31,298 nt of DNA from a virus, in IMG/VR virus record IMGVR_UViG_3300042731_005485, positions 1 through 31,298 of that record. One strand, given 5' to 3'. Shown here in pieces: positions 10,473 through 18,373 of the stretch. Each line of letters opens with the position of its first letter. Positions within the stretch are counted from its first letter, which is position 1. Below the pieces are notes generated by a model, which saw only the letters and a list, made by a program, of their open reading frames with translations, did no database searches and was not told the DNA's origin. Both the position numbers and the translations under genes were made by a program.

Positions 10473-11074
10473 TAAGAAGCTCTCCGTCTATCCAGATTCC
10501 AATCTCCTTCAGGAGGCTTGGTATCCAGCTCTCGTAACCTCTGGTTCTCGGCATCAAAGTCAATGTTATGAAAATATGGTATCTTGGGCTTCTCTTCTTC
10601 TTGGATCTTTAGCTCGTCGCCAGTTAAGGATTCTACTATCGCTAAGATCTCTAAGAAGCTTTCTACAGGTAAGCTTCTAAGCTTCTCTAGGGTATAAGAA
10701 GGGAAAACCGCAATCACCTTCATAAAGAGCTGTTTGATCAGGTCATTTTGCAAGTCGTCTCTTGCTGCATGTAGACGTTGGAGGAGCTCCTGTGGGTTTC
10801 TTACTGTTGAAAAAAAGAGGATTAACTGGGCTACAGTTGTTACTATCCCGGCCTGCCAGTTATCATAATCTTCTTCAGGTAAAGGGTGATCTACAACGCA
10901 ATCTCTGAAGATTTCGTCTTCTAGGTCCGCCTTGGCTCTGGGGGCACTTTTAAATAGCCCCTCATACAATGCTGCCTCATCATAACCAAGGGGTCTCCAT
11001 ATAAACGCGCCCCATTCAAATCTGGTTACGTATAAGATGCCATGTTCTTTGTAGGCAGCAATGACATTTTTCAT
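10472..11074 (-). CDS. Tail assembly chaperone-like protein 2 (200 aa)
   Basis: The N-terminal 60 residues repeat the preceding protein's motif: ILYVTRFEWGAFIWRPLGYD, EAALYEGLFK, and DCVVDHPLP after a charged helix. The middle (AGIVTTVAQLILFFSTVRNP, DLIKQLFMKVIAVFPSY) is hydrophobic and helical, and the C-terminus is charged (EEEKPKIPYFHN). It starts 9 bases after the previous stop, and its own stop overlaps the next start as TAATG. Together the two look like a duplicated chaperone pair acting on the large tail proteins downstream. Confidence 0.6.
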   Translation of the reverse strand: MKNVIAAYKEHGILYVTRFEWGAFIWRPLGYDEAALYEGLFKSAPRAKADLEDEIFRDCVVDHPLPEEDYDNWQAGIVTTVAQLILFFSTVRNPQELLQRLHAARDDLQNDLIKQLFMKVIAVFPSYTLEKLRSLPVESFLEILAIVESLTGDELKIQEEEKPKIPYFHNIDFDAENQRLRELDTKPPEGDWNLDRRRAS

Positions 11075-11083
11075 CGTGGCCTC

Positions 11084-11551
11084 TTACAGTTTGCGTACTA
11101 GCATCACCGCTTGGTCGGGTTCTAGGAAGTTAGAGCCCTCCATGATGACAGCATGCAAAGTAGGAACGGTACCAGCTTTGCCAGCTGTAAGGTGCTCAGG
11201 ACCGATCTGTGGATACAAAACACAGCGCTGCACAACCATTTCTTGGTAGTGCGAGTCGTCCTTAGCTTGCTGGATGATATTCTTGTATTCTAGGCGTGTA
11301 ATGGGACGCCATACGAAGTTTTCCTCCAGGTCAAAGCTAATCAGGTAGACCTCACCGAATTGCTCTTTCCACATCGCAATCTGCTCATCAGAAGGACCCT
11401 GCTTTCTGGTCTCCCAATGTTCCATAATCGGATCAACAGGTTTCTTACCCTTTCCTTCTTCTGGTGCCTCTTCTGACTCTTCGCCAGGACCCAAATCGGG
11501 TGTAGTGTGTTCTTCTTCGAGGATATTGTCCTCTTCACGTTTACGTTCCAT
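11084..11551 (-). CDS. Tail assembly chaperone-like protein 1 (155 aa)
   Basis: The gene comes right before the giant tail proteins, where tail assembly chaperones lie. The first 45 residues are very acidic and disordered (EEDNILEEEHTTPDLGPGEE). Then EVYLISFDLEENFVWRPITR, EYKNIIQQAKDD, and VVQRCVLYPQIGPEHL form the chaperone-like domain with its typical FVWRPI/T-R-x-EY motif, followed by TVPTLHAVIMEGSNFLEPDQ. Such proteins bind the tape-measure protein before tube polymerisation. No slippery heptamer was seen, so unlike lambda G/GT the two chaperones seem to be separate genes. An AAAGGAG site precedes the ATG. Confidence 0.62.
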   Translation of the reverse strand: MERKREEDNILEEEHTTPDLGPGEESEEAPEEGKGKKPVDPIMEHWETRKQGPSDEQIAMWKEQFGEVYLISFDLEENFVWRPITRLEYKNIIQQAKDDSHYQEMVVQRCVLYPQIGPEHLTAGKAGTVPTLHAVIMEGSNFLEPDQAVMLVRKL

Positions 11552-11563
11552 CTTTACTCCTTT

Positions 11564-11812
11564 CTATATGAGCTCTTCTAAAAGCTCTGATGGTAAGTGC
11601 TTTCTATCTACTCCATATCTTAAGCACCTTTCGCAGAAGACATGAACTGACTCTTCACTTTCGATGAAAGCTCTCCTTTTGTTTGGCATAATTGATTCGT
11701 CACAGATATCACAGATGGGATAACCGTCTGCTAATAATAGCTCAAGCTCTTCCTCGCACCGCGAGAAGTCTTCGCAGATAGGTCACTCAGGGAGAAAGGG
11801 AAAATCGTCCAT
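11564..11812 (-). CDS. Small CxxC zinc-ribbon-like protein with in-frame TGA
   Basis: ATG at 11812 overlaps the preceding stop as TAATG, and the frame runs to a TAG at 11564-11566, giving 82 codons if one TGA at codon 10 (11783-11785) is read through. With the TGA shown as X the start reads MDDFPFLPEXPICEDF. Then C19, C34-x2-C37 (PICDIC) and C60-x2-C63 (FCERC) make a four-cysteine zinc-ribbon-like layout, and X-P-I-C would be a further CxxC/UxxC pair. The following gene has its own AAAGGAG site right after the TAG, so the frame fills the gap exactly. No good alternative start lies after the TGA. Options are recoding (selenocysteine, or readthrough), a recent mutation, or a sequence error of a TGC/TGT codon. 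Confidence 0.5.
11749..11768 (-). other. Hairpin directly after the in-frame TGA
   Basis: Beginning 15 bases past the TGA, CTTCTCGC pairs with GCGAG-G-AAG (8 pairs, one bulged G), with a three-base loop GGT at 23-25 bases past the TGA. Bacterial SECIS elements have a G-bearing apical loop at about this distance from UGA, and the loop G pair fits. The canonical bulged U on the 5' arm is not present, so similarity is partial. Confidence 0.4.
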
Positions 11813-12489
11813 TAGGTTACTTTCTGTGCAATGAATTCGTATACTTCCTGAACGGGCATGCCTGAAATTTGTATTTCTTGACCTTCACTTATAAAGTGTA
11901 CTTTTCTTAGTACCTTAGTCGGTACGTCATCAAAGTGAGTATCAGATGCATATTTGATTTTAATCTCTGTTTCGCCTAATATATCTGGTCGGTAGAGGCC
12001 TCCTGCATCTATCTCTTTCTGTTGCCGTTTTCTATTATCCTCTCTAATATGACGAATAATAGTTTCTTGACTATTTGGTACACCGTCATATGTTTGCTGT
12101 TTGAGTCTTGCTTCTTCTTCTCTCCGTGTCGCTTCGGTTTCTATCTGATCTAAAAAGCGTGGGTTTCTTGCGTTTTTGATCAGTAATCGTAAATACCCTT
12201 GATGGATGAAGTTGATAAATAACCTTCCATGTACAATGACTACACCATCGGCTACTGTATCAAAATACATTGAGTGGTATCCATAGATTGGCTTTTTTGC
12301 TTGTGAGAGAGAGAACTGGACAGCAGTGGCATCATCTATAAGTGTTTTGTCACCAAAGTATAATACTATCTGAGCTCCCGATATAGCGTCATAGCGATAA
12401 ATTCTTCTGCCATAAAGCTCTCGAGCAAAAGCTTCATTACTAAAGGTTGGTTCGTATGATAGACTGCCTTCTTCTCTTGTGACTGCCAT
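11812..12489 (-). CDS. Tail tube-fold protein, copy 3 (225 aa)
   Basis: A more diverged tube-fold relative. The opening YRYDAISGAQIVLYFGDKTL, VQFSLSQAKKPIYGYHSMYF and VVIVHGRLFINFIHQGYLRL follow the same strand order (SG-x-x-I, KPIY, R/G then hydrophobic strand), and after a highly charged helical insertion (about 110-165) the C-terminal part repeats EGQEIQISGMPVQEVYEFIA like EGQTMSVDDL of copy 2. The start is adjacent to the previous stop (TAGATG) with GGAGGAAAAG upstream. It may link tube to baseplate. The stop overlaps the following ATG as TAATG. Confidence 0.55.
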   Translation of the reverse strand: MAVTREEGSLSYEPTFSNEAFARELYGRRIYRYDAISGAQIVLYFGDKTLIDDATAVQFSLSQAKKPIYGYHSMYFDTVADGVVIVHGRLFINFIHQGYLRLLIKNARNPRFLDQIETEATRREEEARLKQQTYDGVPNSQETIIRHIREDNRKRQQKEIDAGGLYRPDILGETEIKIKYASDTHFDDVPTKVLRKVHFISEGQEIQISGMPVQEVYEFIAQKVT

Positions 12490-13260
12490 CTACTTTTCCT
12501 CCGGGTCTGGCCCTTCTTGTGCTGCCAGAAGACGTCTTACCCTTACGTCTTGGACCATTTTCTCAAAGTCTAATTCTCCTTGGGTAATATCTTCCCAAGT
12601 AACTGGCCCATCACCTCTCATATCATACATGGGTTCTATATGCCTTGCTACAAACTGACATACATTCTCAGTAATGAGGTCATCAACGCTCATTGTTTGA
12701 CCTTCATTGACTAGCTCAACACCATAGAGAACTAATCTCGATATAGCTCCATATTCATTGACAAGGCTGATTGTTATATCGAATGGAGGTATTTGATCTA
12801 CCATTACGGCAGACCATACGCCATAGTTGTCTCTGTCTGCTGAATCCGTCTGATACATTGGAACCAACATCTCACTTAGTATCTCCTTATTGAAGACAGT
12901 GAATATAAGACTCCCACCAATTGTACGTGGGCCTCTGGTATATCCCTTTGGAGATGTACGTCCAAGTGTACGTACAGGAAACTTCTCTCTATGAGTGGAA
13001 AACGTGATTGTTTGAACATCGCCTAATATCTTAGTTCTACTTTTATTTTCTTCTTCTGCATTCGAGTCATAGAAATGCACTATGGCCCGGATATCACAGC
13101 CAGAGTATGAGGTATACTGAACTACCTCTTCTGCTGCTACTGATACTTTATCGGGATCAGCTGGAGGAACTTGGTAGTTATCCTTAAGCCACTGCTCCTG
13201 TTCAGCAACTTTTTCAGCTATTTGCCTTTTACCATGTTCGTATACATTTTCGGATGGCAT
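12490..13260 (-). CDS. Tail tube-fold protein, copy 2 (256 aa)
   Basis: Clearly related to copy 1: TSYSGCDIRAIVHFYDS, ILGDVQTITFSTHREKFPVR, RGPRTIGGSLIFTVFNKE, MVDQIPPFDITISLVNEYGA and LYGVELVNEGQTMSVDDLIT align one to one with that gene. It has an additional charged N-terminus (about 1-45, EKVAEQEQWLKDNYQVPP), an insertion in the first loop and an acidic C-terminal tail. The AGAGGT site is about 8 bases before the ATG. It may form a second tube layer, a tube initiator at the baseplate, or a head-side tube cap, as T4 gp48/gp54 are tube-like accessory proteins; this is inference. Confidence 0.65.
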   Translation of the reverse strand: MPSENVYEHGKRQIAEKVAEQEQWLKDNYQVPPADPDKVSVAAEEVVQYTSYSGCDIRAIVHFYDSNAEEENKSRTKILGDVQTITFSTHREKFPVRTLGRTSPKGYTRGPRTIGGSLIFTVFNKEILSEMLVPMYQTDSADRDNYGVWSAVMVDQIPPFDITISLVNEYGAISRLVLYGVELVNEGQTMSVDDLITENVCQFVARHIEPMYDMRGDGPVTWEDITQGELDFEKMVQDVRVRRLLAAQEGPDPEEK

Positions 13261-13291
13261 AGGAATATACCTCTAGGAAGGCGCAAATAGA

Positions 13292-13321
13292 AAGGGGCAG
13301 AGGCAGGAGCCCCTGCCCCTT
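13292..13321 (-). terminator. Rho-independent terminator after tube copy 1
   Basis: A 9-base-pair stem (AAGGGGCAG paired with CTGCCCCTT), loop of 12, followed on the minus strand by TCTATTT. It lies about 30 bases past the stop of the 215-residue tube gene and would limit or attenuate transcription into the following genes. Confidence 0.7.
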
Positions 13322-13351
13322 GTTATAGGCGGGTTACTTGATAGGTTCTCT

Positions 13352-13999
13352 TTACGTTTGATCAGTCAGCATATTGCCAGCTGGACGCCATGGAATGACT
13401 GCCCGGGCAACATAGGTCATGTTCTGTTCGGTCACGATATCGTCAATCGATACACCAGAACCCTCGTTGAGGATCTCTACTCCGAGGATTCTCATGACTG
13501 CTAGCTGACCATACTCGTTCGCGGCCGTCAGAGTAACATCGAAGGGCGGAATCTGGTCGACATACATGGCCTGACGAGGCTCGTGTTGATCACTCAACCT
13601 TGAACTCTCAGCCTGCAATCCTGTTGGTGTATTAGGATTAGACAGGTCTTCCACATTCAATGACTGATATGTAGAAGTTGAGAAGAAAGCTAGGTCTCTG
13701 TTGATCCGAGGCTCATCTTTGTCAGCCAAGTACTTCCGAGATTCTGTACCCATTGTCTCTAACAGTGCAGCACGGTCGAATACGATGAAGATCAGAGAAC
13801 CGGCGATACCACGTTTGCCTCTATTAAAGGCACGTGGATCCGGGGAACCCATCGTATATATAGGAGCCTTCTCACGGGTAATCATATAGGAAATAGCCTG
13901 AAGCTCACCTATGATCTTCTCACCGAAAACGGCCCTAATATCGACTCCACTGAATGAGTGGTAAGTTCCGGACGTTTGGCTTATGGTACGTTCTGCCAT
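13352..13999 (-). CDS. Tail tube protein, copy 1 (215 aa)
   Basis: The gene follows the sheath, where the tube gene lies in contractile phages. The tube-like pattern is GTYHSFSGVDIRAVFGEKII, GELQAISYMITREKAPIYTM, then FNRGKRGIAGSLIFIVFDRA and, after a variable loop (about 95-140), YVDQIPPFDVTLTAANEYGQ, MRILGVEILNEGSGVSIDDI. The SG-x-DI start, ITREKAPIY, arginine/glycine-rich GSLIF strand and DQIPPFD strand are shared with the next gene. The tube is a stack of hexameric beta-barrel rings inside the sheath. Because it is directly after the sheath, has the strongest ribosome site (AAGGAGGAG) and is followed by a terminator, this copy is the best candidate for the main tube. Confidence 0.7.
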   Translation of the reverse strand: MAERTISQTSGTYHSFSGVDIRAVFGEKIIGELQAISYMITREKAPIYTMGSPDPRAFNRGKRGIAGSLIFIVFDRAALLETMGTESRKYLADKDEPRINRDLAFFSTSTYQSLNVEDLSNPNTPTGLQAESSRLSDQHEPRQAMYVDQIPPFDVTLTAANEYGQLAVMRILGVEILNEGSGVSIDDIVTEQNMTYVARAVIPWRPAGNMLTDQT

Positions 14000-14013
14000 T
14001 TATCGGCTCCTCC

Positions 14014-16233
14014 TTAGATTGCACTCAGGCTTACAGTGATGAAGATCTGTCTCAATTCGAAAGCTGGAACCAAGAGCAGATCAAGGTTTGCCTTTCCTTG
14101 TACCCGTTCTACAGCAGAAGCTGAGATACTGGCTTCAGCCCGCTGGAGGAAACCTTCTTTAATCAGGTCTGTGAGTACGCGGTCTGTAGTAGTTTGCATA
14201 GCATTCAACTGCGGAGTTGTGATTCCTTCACCCAGGAATGGATTAAGAACGTCACGCAACCTGTCAATCGTTTCTGCCACGATCCTGACTGTAGTCAGTC
14301 TTGTGTAGTCAGATGTTGAGGTAGCAGCAGTTGGAGCGTCAACCACTATTGTACCACGCTCACGCGGTGTGAAGACAACATAGTGTACACCTACCAGATC
14401 GTTCATTCTGCTCTTGCTCAGACGGAACGCAGAAGCAATTCCCGGGATCACCTTGTTTGTAGGTGCGGAATGTGCAGCTAGCTGCGCCACGAAGCCCGCA
14501 TATGTAGGCGCGCCTGTAGCAATGTAGCCGAAGCCTGTGGCATCGACAGGAGTGAACAGAATTGGCCATGCCATAACAACTGAGATATACCGACCGATGT
14601 CGACATTCGGGCTCAGTGGGGTTCCATCAGCAACTTCGTCTGATGTAGCATTAAAGCCAGGGCCTCTCTGAGTAGTTGTTGTAGCGCTGATGTACCAGTA
14701 AGTACATATAACAGTTTCGGTACCAACTAAGGTATCTTCGAAGATGATCTCATCGAGACCACCTGTACCTGTACCATGACTAATGGTGAACTTTCGTTCT
14801 TCTGCATCATCAATTGTGCAGTAGACTGAGCCGGCCAGGACATATTCGTCACCAGTACCATGACCCATATCAAAAGTAGTACCACCACTAGATACATCGA
14901 TAGTATCACTGGTTTCCTCAGTGTAGGTATTTACTGTCATCAGCATACCGGCCATCCACCTGTTTCCTGCAAGGCCTGTACCGTTAGCTGTAACGGCATC
15001 GTTGGCATCATAGGTAGGTAATGTACCAGCCCAATTAGCGAGATCCTTCAGAGCAGTACTCCGGAAAGGACGCACACCGATTGTACCAATGCAGTTGTTG
15101 TCATTCTTGGAAAGGTTGTAGCAGAAATTTGCGAGTTGCCACGCAAAGTTTGCTTCATTATATTCGTAGGTTTCACCTGCACCTACGTCATACTTGTACT
15201 TCTCGTGATACCATTCAAACATGGTCTCACCGCTCTCTTCCCACGTACGGTAGTAGAGCAAGCCGTCAGTTGTCAGGTAGTTGTAGCTGATATCGACTGT
15301 ATCTGTGGCAGTCAGAGCTGACGCAAATTCAATCTGATCAACATCACCTGAACCTGCCCCTGCATTGAACCAGAAGTCCGTACCCAGTTCCCATCGGACA
15401 GGGCTTCCGCCTCCGAGGGAATCATAGAGTACATACAGGGAATTTGGGTTAACTCTTGAGTTCTCGAGATCTATTGTGGTCTCGCCACCAGTAGCAACAG
15501 TTTGAGTATCTGAATAGTCGACTGCAATACTGGAGTCGTCAGCTATATTCGCAGTGTCCATGTAGACGTCCATTGGAACCATGAAATCAAGCTGAGAAGC
15601 TTCTAAGCTAGCATAAGCTATATGAAGAGCTTCAAACAACTCCATGGCTGTTGCATTAACACCATCGGAACCAGCTACAAAGCGAGTTCCTGTTATGGTA
15701 ACTGAGCTCATTAAGATCGGCACGCTTTCTGTACCAATGTCTGTACCAACTGATTCAGCAGTACCACTGGTAAAAACATAACCTAGATCTGTTTGGATCT
15801 CGTCTTTTATCATCTCGTACAGGACTGTGTCATCCTCGTCCGTCACAACGAGACGTTCCTCAGAGTGATCCCAGAAGATATACAGGTCTGTTCCGGCTGA
15901 AGCATCTTTGTCGAACGTTTCGATAGTAATACCGGCAGAACCGGCATCGTCACCGACATGCAGCAGTTTGGCTGATTTGGCCGCAATACGCATAAGAACA
16001 ACGTTTTGAGCTCCGCCAAAACGTACCTCATACATGCCGCGGATCAGCGTTCCACTTGCGCCAAATGTATTGGCTGCGTCAGCAGGTCGAGTGACAGGAT
16101 AGATCACGTCCGCGGTGCCTTCTGCGGCGGTGCCAAGTACTGCGACTACAGGATCGGTACTAGCTTCAACAATTTGAAGATTCCCGTCTGTCAGTTCAGT
16201 GTAAGTACCCGGAAGATTCGGAAAATCTGCCAT
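14014..16233 (-). CDS. Contractile tail sheath protein, enlarged
   Basis: At 739 residues it is longer than most sheath proteins. Residues about 1-90 match the sheath N-terminal domain (PGTYTELTDGNLQIVEAST, VVAVLGTAAEGTADVIYPVT, FGGAQNVVLMRIAAKSA) and residues about 590-739 match the C-terminal domain (SRMNDLVGVHYVVFTPRERG, VRIVAETIDRLRDVLNPFLG, TTTDRVLTDLIKEGFLQ). The middle carries two beta-module insertions at about 240-322 and 438-518, which account for much of the extra length. The sheath polymerises round the tube and contracts to drive it through the cell envelope. Its presence defines the phage as a contractile-tail type. It has an AAGGGAGAT site and is followed by the tube genes. Confidence 0.85.
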   Translation of the reverse strand: MADFPNLPGTYTELTDGNLQIVEASTDPVVAVLGTAAEGTADVIYPVTRPADAANTFGASGTLIRGMYEVRFGGAQNVVLMRIAAKSAKLLHVGDDAGSAGITIETFDKDASAGTDLYIFWDHSEERLVVTDEDDTVLYEMIKDEIQTDLGYVFTSGTAESVGTDIGTESVPILMSSVTITGTRFVAGSDGVNATAMELFEALHIAYASLEASQLDFMVPMDVYMDTANIADDSSIAVDYSDTQTVATGGETTIDLENSRVNPNSLYVLYDSLGGGSPVRWELGTDFWFNAGAGSGDVDQIEFASALTATDTVDISYNYLTTDGLLYYRTWEESGETMFEWYHEKYKYDVGAGETYEYNEANFAWQLANFCYNLSKNDNNCIGTIGVRPFRSTALKDLANWAGTLPTYDANDAVTANGTGLAGNRWMAGMLMTVNTYTEETSDTIDVSSGGTTFDMGHGTGDEYVLAGSVYCTIDDAEERKFTISHGTGTGGLDEIIFEDTLVGTETVICTYWYISATTTTQRGPGFNATSDEVADGTPLSPNVDIGRYISVVMAWPILFTPVDATGFGYIATGAPTYAGFVAQLAAHSAPTNKVIPGIASAFRLSKSRMNDLVGVHYVVFTPRERGTIVVDAPTAATSTSDYTRLTTVRIVAETIDRLRDVLNPFLGEGITTPQLNAMQTTTDRVLTDLIKEGFLQRAEASISASAVERVQGKANLDLLLVPAFELRQIFITVSLSAI
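14680..14922 (-). other. Sheath beta-module insertion 2 (coding)
   Basis: Encodes sheath residues about 438-518 (DVSSGGTTFDMGHGTGDEYV, RKFTISHGTGTGGLDEIIFE, ETVICTYWYIS). It shares the opening, turn and closing-strand order of insertion 1 but is diverged, so it is probably an old duplication or separate acquisition. Confidence 0.5.
15268..15516 (-). other. Sheath beta-module insertion 1 (coding)
   Basis: Encodes sheath residues about 240-322: TTIDLENSRVNPNSLYVLYD, then WELGTDFWFNAG, and DTVDISYNYLT. The strand/GTDF-turn/closing-strand pattern matches the separate 112-residue protein at 18578-18916 and insertion 2. Confidence 0.55.
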
Positions 16234-16272
16234 TTAGATTATCTCCCTTTGCCTGCTAAGTTTCTGAGATGT

Positions 16273-16965
16273 CTAGTCTCCGGTATAGTCTGACAGTTCG
16301 GCATCTTGATCCGTCGTTACTATAGCGTTGACTATGATTTCTTCAAGGACCTTTTCTCGTAACTGAATGATTCGTTCAGTACGCACGAAATACGTTAGGG
16401 GCCTTCCAACCAGTCTTTTGTCTAGTATCTTAAAGTCTTCGTCCCTACCATTGAAATAGAGTTGATTGACTCCTCTAGACCTGAAAAACCACATGTTGTA
16501 ATGCATGAAGTCTTCGAACCAGAGAGCTATTTTATTTGCTTCCTTGTTTGTCTGACTCCATACGCAAAACTCAACAATGTTGTCACGCATCCATCCAAGT
16601 TCCCAAATTTGGTATCCTGGAAGAATGGGATCTTCGTAAACCTCTCTTACGTTTGGTTTAAGCTCTCGAGGTTGACCTCTAGGAGCTGTTCTGCTCATCA
16701 CGCCAGGCCCTCTGTCTCTTAGCCTAACAGTGATTGTTTCTCTCTCGTAGTTTTCTGGAGGATACTCTTCGGTGTAAATGAGCAGCCTGTCTCTAGCCTT
16801 GCCTTCAGCAAGCTGGTATACCTCGAGCGCCTCACCTACGAGATTGTAGAACCCGTCAATGTCAACTGCAGGGCTTGGACTTCTGAGCCTATTGGATGGT
16901 TTCCTTAGCTCATCAGCAAGCTGAACCTTGATGCGTGCGAGTTCTTCTTTAACTAAAGTTGACAT
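16273..16965 (-). CDS. Probable tail terminator/neck protein (230 aa)
   Basis: It lies between the adaptor and the tail sheath, where tail terminator or tail-completion genes are usual. Residues about 45-110 contain strand-like segments and a proline-rich stretch; the middle (WELGWMRDNIVEFCVWSQTN, NKIALWFEDFMHY) and the C-terminal half (YFVRTERIIQLREKVLEEII) are typical of the alpha-beta fold of tail terminators, which cap tube and sheath. The N-terminus is helical and basic. No single diagnostic motif is present, so the identity is by position and general pattern. An AAAGGG site precedes the ATG. Confidence 0.55.
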   Translation of the reverse strand: MSTLVKEELARIKVQLADELRKPSNRLRSPSPAVDIDGFYNLVGEALEVYQLAEGKARDRLLIYTEEYPPENYERETITVRLRDRGPGVMSRTAPRGQPRELKPNVREVYEDPILPGYQIWELGWMRDNIVEFCVWSQTNKEANKIALWFEDFMHYNMWFFRSRGVNQLYFNGRDEDFKILDKRLVGRPLTYFVRTERIIQLREKVLEEIIVNAIVTTDQDAELSDYTGD

Positions 16966-16976
16966 GCTCTACCCTT

Positions 16977-18359
16977 TTAGTCCCAACTTCTGCTAGTACG
17001 ATAAACGATCTGTCGGTTCTTTTCGTAGTAGAGTCGTGGGTCCCTGAGAGCCTTCACCCCACGTCGACCAATCACTTTTTGCACTACGGTGTTAGCAGCT
17101 GGTGCAGCATTTGGTCGCTGAGTCCAGCCTCTTCCGACTTGTGGTCTGTCAGGGTCGTAAAGGCCTTTGATAGTAACAACTGGTCGGACACCTGTACCGC
17201 CAGTTTGGAGTACTTCCTCCCATTTTTCGATGCAATCCTTGAATTTATCGTAGAGTGCTTCTTTCTCTCTAGGAGAGACTCCTGAGTAGCTAACTTCCAT
17301 GTCAGCCAATCTTTTACTCTTGCCTTGACTGTCAAGCTGATTGGCGAAGACTAGATCGTATGCTACTTTGCAGATGACCCATCGCTTTTTCGCTAATGCG
17401 ACCAAGGCAGCGTTTCCTACTGTACTAGGTACTAGCAGATCTGCCTCAATAGAATATTCATAGATAAGCATGGCAATTGCTATATCTGTAACATTCTCAG
17501 CATATGGGCCAAGGAGTACCTTAACCTGTGCTACAGTAGCGTAAGCAGGATTAATTTCTGTAGCAAAGGTTAGTACATACTCTTGTAGGACAGATTCATC
17601 AGTGGCAGTGATATCCTTTAATGAAACTATCACTACAGAGTTTTGCTCAAAGTTGGCATCGGGAGTAAGTACCAGCGTGTCACCGTTAACAGTACCAACA
17701 TGACTAAAGTCATAATCGGGAGTTACAATTGAGTCATCCCCATTGATTGGTCCTACGGTGATATTTGACTGATACGTACTAATGTCTTTATTGAGCGTTA
17801 TCGTAATAGCTCCAGGTACAGGACCGGAAGCTAGATCGATCGGCACCTGCGCAGAATACTGCGCAGGGTATGTTGACACAACCGACAAGCTTTCCAGTGC
17901 GTCTGGATAGTCTGTCAGTGGTGGTGCAATTTGTGGGTCCGAAACTTCATCCGGAACCTCATCTACGATTCCAGTTTGGAACGACCAACCGTAGATTATA
18001 TCGATTGACTCGGAGCCGTCCGAGTTCTCTATCCCGTCGTCTAGGATAACATCGTAATCAGCTTGCTCTAGGAGTGGTAGTGACGGCGTAAACACTGCCG
18101 TCTGGTCACCGTTGGTATAGGTAACAGTACCCTCTACCACTTCATTGGAGGAAACTGTTTCGTTGTTTAGGGTTTTATAGGCTCTTAGAGCCACCACCAT
18201 TGTGAAGGTGCTAGTATTGATCGGTTGATTGAAATCACACTCAATGGTGACTCCTTGAGCAATACCTGTAGAACCGTCATCGGGTCTCACGTCCACTATA
18301 GCGAAAGGTACAGTCGTAGTGGTCGTGGTAGTTGTTGTGCTAGTGGTGGTCGAGCTCAT
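16977..18359 (-). CDS. Neck/head-tail adaptor with N-terminal Ig-like domains (460 aa)
   Basis: The protein starts with MSSTTTSTTT and a longer threonine run (to about 16). Then come two Ig-like (Big_5-type) domains: about 17-130 (VRPDDGSTGIAQGVTIECDF) and about 157-270 (STYPAQYSAQVPIDLASGPV, TITLNKDIST). The C-terminal part, about 270-460, is helical and looks like a head-tail connector/adaptor (TVAQVKVLLGPYAENVTDIA, ALAKKRWVICKVAYDLVFA), ending in a basic tail. The order threonine linker, Ig, Ig, adaptor is unusual: Ig domains are frequent on virion surfaces and could bind cell envelopes. It has a GAGGA site 7 bases before the ATG and lies directly before neck and sheath genes. Confidence 0.65.
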   Translation of the reverse strand: MSSTTTSTTTTTTTTTVPFAIVDVRPDDGSTGIAQGVTIECDFNQPINTSTFTMVVALRAYKTLNNETVSSNEVVEGTVTYTNGDQTAVFTPSLPLLEQADYDVILDDGIENSDGSESIDIIYGWSFQTGIVDEVPDEVSDPQIAPPLTDYPDALESLSVVSTYPAQYSAQVPIDLASGPVPGAITITLNKDISTYQSNITVGPINGDDSIVTPDYDFSHVGTVNGDTLVLTPDANFEQNSVVIVSLKDITATDESVLQEYVLTFATEINPAYATVAQVKVLLGPYAENVTDIAIAMLIYEYSIEADLLVPSTVGNAALVALAKKRWVICKVAYDLVFANQLDSQGKSKRLADMEVSYSGVSPREKEALYDKFKDCIEKWEEVLQTGGTGVRPVVTIKGLYDPDRPQVGRGWTQRPNAAPAANTVVQKVIGRRGVKALRDPRLYYEKNRQIVYRTSRSWD

Positions 18360-18373
18360 CCCGAATCCTCAGA

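Noticed and set aside
10472-11551. Programmed frameshift between the two chaperone genes
   Set aside because: No slippery heptamer is seen near the first gene's end and the second has its own ATG.
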